In this document: in pieces, positions 62,968-64,000 of the stretch | Layout: each line of letters opens with the position of its first letter | Position numbering within the stretch: position 1 is the stretch's first letter | Source: Firmicutes bacterium TM09-10 | Lineage (GTDB): Bacteria; Bacillota; Clostridia; Lachnospirales; Lachnospiraceae | Direction: 5' to 3' | Length of the DNA stretch: 64,000 nucleotides | Assembly: GCA_003481005.1 (NCBI GenBank) | Contig: QUKC01000007.1 | Coordinates: 1 to 64,000, forward strand | Notes under the pieces: model-generated | The model's database searches: none | What the model was told of the DNA's origin: nothing | The model's input: the letters and a program-made list of their open reading frames with translations, nothing else | Made by a program: the position numbers and the translations under genes

Positions 62968-63022
62968 GCGGCCGCGGCTCGCCCGCTTCGGGACTATTTG
63001 TGTGCGGCCGCGGCTCGCCCGC
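62968..63022 (+). repeat. GC-rich direct repeat downstream of the jetC terminator
   Basis: GCGGCCGCGGCTCGCCCGC occurs at 62968-62986 and again at 63004-63022 (period 36). Each is partly palindromic (GCGGCCGC). Confidence 0.7.
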
Positions 63023-63067
63023 GTCGAAGCCTTTTCGTACGCAGCCCAGGCTTCACTTCATTTTAAA

Positions 63068-64000
63068 TCACTCCACCGCACTGAAGAAGATCCACGTTCC
63101 GGGAGCAACTGCATGTTCCTGTCCGGCGATCGTGATCACCGCGTCAACCGGCGTTTCGATTTCGTAGCGCCACTGATCGCCCTGCAGCTTCCAGTCAGAG
63201 CGGATCAGACCGTGGCGGGAGCGATAGGAGCAGGAAAGCCAGCCGAGGCGTTTGTCGGGAAGCGGGGAGACAGAAATTTTTTCGTAGCCGGGACAGTCGT
63301 CCAGCGGGCGGATTCCGGCAGCGTTTCCGTATACCCAGTCAGCGACTGCACCGTAAGCGTAATGGTTGTAGGAATTCATGTCGCGGGTCCAGAAATCACC
63401 GTTTTCCATAATGCCGTCCCAGTGCTCCCAGATAGTTGTAGCTCCCTTGGTGACCGGATAGAGCCAGGAAGGATAGTTTTCCCGCAGCAGAAGCGACCAG
63501 GCGAGGGAGGCATAGCCGTAATCGGAAAGCACATGGAGCAGATAAGGCGTGCCGACAAATCCGGTCTTTAACTGGATGCCGCAGTCTGTTACGAGCTTTG
63601 CAAGCTGGTCTGCCGCAGCCTGACAGTCTTTTGCCAGATGGAAATGTGCGGCGAGGATACATTCGGTCTGCGTGTGGTAAACCGGCCAGGTTTGCTGGAA
63701 AGCGGTGACGATATCGGCATAAAGCGCTTCATATTCGGAAACATCTTCGCCAAGCACTTTACCGGCTGCAATGACCAGTTCTGTGGAATGTGCATAAAAA
63801 GCCGAAGCGATCAGGTTTTCGTCAGAAGAGCCCTTGTAGCTGCCGGACGGCGCGTCCAGACCGAGCCAGTCTCCGTAATGTTCGCCTCCGGTCCAGAGAT
63901 TCTTTGTTGTTGTGGAAGAGGTGATGTAGCCAACCCACTTTTTCATGCTGTCAAACTGACTGCGCAGAATGTCTGCGTCGCCGAATGCCTGATAAAGCTC
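63068..64000 (-). CDS. Alpha-L-rhamnosidase, glycoside hydrolase family 78, 5' part beyond the window
   Basis: The frame is open to the right edge (18 codons before the first internal ATG), so only the C-terminal half of about 310 residues is visible. It shows the end of the GH78 (alpha/alpha)6 barrel: HYGDWLGLDAP, then ATTIWEHWDG with the catalytic Glu, NSYNHYAYGAVADWVYGNAAGI and a C-terminal beta domain ending VAPGTWIFFSAVE. It differs clearly from the GH78 at 799 (about WEHWDG versus WERWDG) and belongs to the larger type with an N-terminal multi-domain part. It converges on jetC. Confidence 0.92.
   Translation of the reverse strand, partial: ELYQAFGDADILRSQFDSMKKWVGYITSSTTTKNLWTGGEHYGDWLGLDAPSGSYKGSSDENLIASAFYAHSTELVIAAGKVLGEDVSEYEALYADIVTAFQQTWPVYHTQTECILAAHFHLAKDCQAAADQLAKLVTDCGIQLKTGFVGTPYLLHVLSDYGYASLAWSLLLRENYPSWLYPVTKGATTIWEHWDGIMENGDFWTRDMNSYNHYAYGAVADWVYGNAAGIRPLDDCPGYEKISVSPLPDKRLGWLSCSYRSRHGLIRSDWKLQGDQWRYEIETPVDAVITIAGQEHAVAPGTWIFFSAVE

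Overview
The window looks like chromosomal DNA from a Lachnospiraceae-like gut member of the Clostridia. The evidence is the gene content and style: sporadic GTG/TTG starts, strong GGAGG ribosome-binding sites, moderate GC content, a split purine end-pathway (PurO-type IMP cyclohydrolase plus stand-alone AICAR formyltransferase), AddAB rather than RecBCD, ECF vitamin transporters, the rpmE-DUF1385-prmC-prfA cluster, and plant/host glycan hydrolases (GH78, GH38). Family-level placement is inference. No rRNA, tRNA, CRISPR array or intact insertion sequence was seen.

Layout. 1-5.6 kb: the tail of an Rpn-type nuclease gene, a GH78 rhamnosidase, a serine hydrolase and two small membrane proteins, one preceded by a 25-codon ORF that shares its ATGA junction. 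5.7-9.5 kb: purine synthesis: guaB, then a ZTP riboswitch controlling purO and the AICAR formyltransferase. 9.5-17 kb: a DUF975 membrane protein, glnS followed at once by a MocR/PdxR-type regulator, and a GH38 mannosidase. 17-21 kb: a divergent XRE regulator / NSS symporter pair with a hairpin leader, then an iron alcohol dehydrogenase whose codon use differs from its neighbours. 22-28.4 kb: a probable operon of a TetR regulator, a Cys-rich DUF6062-like protein, cytosine permease and a FeoA-FeoB fusion, followed by an M18 aminopeptidase. 28.5-30.3 kb: a small accessory patch with a frameshifted membrane/coiled-coil gene, an XRE protein and an unknown partner. 30.3-34.1 kb: L31, DUF1385, PrmC and RF1, with a diverged second copy of the prfA 3' end just downstream. 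34-44.6 kb: an orphan PseB, an SGNH hydrolase, and addB-addA-transglutaminase-like. 44.6-50 kb: an ECF transporter operon, a mutarotase-like gene and a TPP-riboswitch-controlled thiT. 50-57.4 kb: a VanY-like peptidase, hisC, a methyltransferase, hslO-nadE, an FMN-bind-like protein and dapF. 57.4-62.9 kb: a Wadjet/MksBEF-type condensin set (jetA, jetB, jetC) read through from dapF, with no jetD after it. The right edge holds the C-terminal part of a second GH78 rhamnosidase.

The most notable observations are the jetABC set without jetD, three families of dispersed palindromic or inverted intergenic repeats (one member is a 27-bp near-perfect hairpin), the synonymous-only divergence in the duplicated prfA tail, several leader structures (ZTP and TPP riboswitches; candidate attenuators before the NSS symporter and the mutarotase-like gene), and the translational coupling of a cytosine permease to an iron transporter.
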